Source: Pseudomonadota bacterium
GTDB taxonomy: Bacteria > Pseudomonadota > Alphaproteobacteria > Rhizobiales > Xanthobacteraceae
NCBI GenBank assembly: GCA_021779635.1
Contig: JAJYAH010000454.1
Coordinates: 1 to 6,071, forward strand
Direction: 5' to 3'
Length of the DNA: 6,071 bases
The position numbers were made by a program, and so were the translations under genes. This document shows positions 5,609-6,071 of the stretch, one piece after another. Below the pieces are notes generated by a model. That model worked only from the letters and a program-made list of their open reading frames with translations. It did no database searches and was not told where the DNA came from. Numbering within the stretch: position 1 is the stretch's first letter; every line of letters starts with the position of its first letter.

Positions 5609-6071
5609 ATGACCGAAGGACCAGTTCTGATCGTCGGTGCCGGCCACGCGGGCTTTCAGCTCGCGGCATCGTTGCGGCAACATGGCTTTGGCGAACGCAT
5701 CGGCCTGATCAACGACGAGGCGCATCTGCCGTATCAGCGGCCGCCCTTGTCCAAGGCCTATCTGAAAGGCGAAGGCCGTCCGGACAGCCTGATGTTCCGG
5801 CCGGAGAAATTCTACCGCGACCAGAACATCGAGTTGATTGCCGATCGCGCGGTCTCGATCGATCGCGCGGCGCGCAGGCTCTCGCTCGCATCCGGCGTGT
5901 CGCTCGATTATGGGCATCTGGTGCTGGCCACCGGCGCGCGCAACCGGCTGCTCGACATCCCCAACGCCAATCTCAAGGACGTGCGCTATCTGCGAACGCT
6001 GGACGAGAGCGAGGCGTTGCGGCAGCGGATCGGGTCCGGTCGAAGCGTCGTTGTGATTGGGGCGGGGTTCA
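5609..6071 (+). CDS. Ferredoxin (palustrisredoxin/putidaredoxin-type) reductase, 3' partial
   Basis: First 154 residues of an FAD-dependent NAD(P)H:ferredoxin reductase of the CamA/PuR type; the family is about 400 residues, so the rest runs off the right edge. Visible: FAD-binding VGAGHAGFQ (9-17); HLPYQRPPLSKAYLKG (39-54), the block characteristic of ferredoxin reductases serving P450s and dioxygenases; LMFRPEKFY (61-69); LVLATGARNR (104-113); RTLDESEALR (129-138); and the start of the NAD-binding GxG motif VVVIGAGF (147-154). From memory it is very close to Rhodopseudomonas palustrisredoxin reductase. The ATG is 4 bases after the P450 stop with no clear Shine-Dalgarno of its own, implying co-transcription and probably translational coupling. 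Its role is to pass electrons from NADH via a [2Fe-2S] ferredoxin to the P450. Confidence 0.92.
   Translation, partial: MTEGPVLIVGAGHAGFQLAASLRQHGFGERIGLINDEAHLPYQRPPLSKAYLKGEGRPDSLMFRPEKFYRDQNIELIADRAVSIDRAARRLSLASGVSLDYGHLVLATGARNRLLDIPNANLKDVRYLRTLDESEALRQRIGSGRSVVVIGAGF

Overview
The window reads as chromosomal DNA of an alphaproteobacterium close to Bradyrhizobium or Rhodopseudomonas. Three things point there: GC-rich coding with strong G/C third-position bias; an intergenic repeat of the CCTCTCCC/GGGGTGAGGGG type that is common in that group; and a P450 plus flavoprotein reductase pair closely resembling, from memory, the CYP199A and palustrisredoxin-reductase proteins of Rhodopseudomonas palustris. 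The genus is an inference; no database search was possible.

Left half (1-3313): a sugar-acid catabolism module. A partial SMP-30/gluconolactonase-family lactonase (minus strand, running off the left edge) is divergent from a uronate dehydrogenase-like SDR (plus strand). About 205 bp downstream, after a multi-hairpin repeat, lies an IlvD/Edd-family [Fe-S] sugar-acid dehydratase. Together they suggest an oxidative route: uronate or related aldose, to aldarolactone (dehydrogenase), to aldarate (lactonase), to 2-keto-3-deoxy acid (dehydratase). The exact sugar is not fixed by the sequence.

Right half (3342-6071): acyl-CoA and aromatic metabolism. A minus-strand crotonase (enoyl-CoA hydratase/isomerase) converges on the dehydratase with only 28 bp between the stops. 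Across a 250-bp divergent regulatory region it faces a cytochrome P450 of the CYP199A type, whose para-substituted-benzoate pocket residues appear intact. Four bases after the P450 stop begins a putidaredoxin-reductase-like FAD protein, cut by the right edge. The P450 and reductase look like one operon for a class I P450 system; its [2Fe-2S] ferredoxin is not in the window.

Regulatory structure visible: a 15-bp direct repeat and a 10-codon upstream ORF at the lactonase start; an extended -10 before the dehydrogenase; a multi-hairpin intergenic repeat; a small hairpin over the dehydratase stop codon; a plausible sigma-70 promoter for the crotonase; and a perfect 8+3+8 palindrome upstream of the P450. 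I saw no RNA genes, insertion sequences, CRISPR arrays or phage genes. No gene-free stretch exceeds 300 bases. Nothing here proves a wholly new system; the most interesting points are the use of an IlvD/Edd dehydratase beside a uronate dehydrogenase, and the CYP199A-type P450 paired directly with its reductase.
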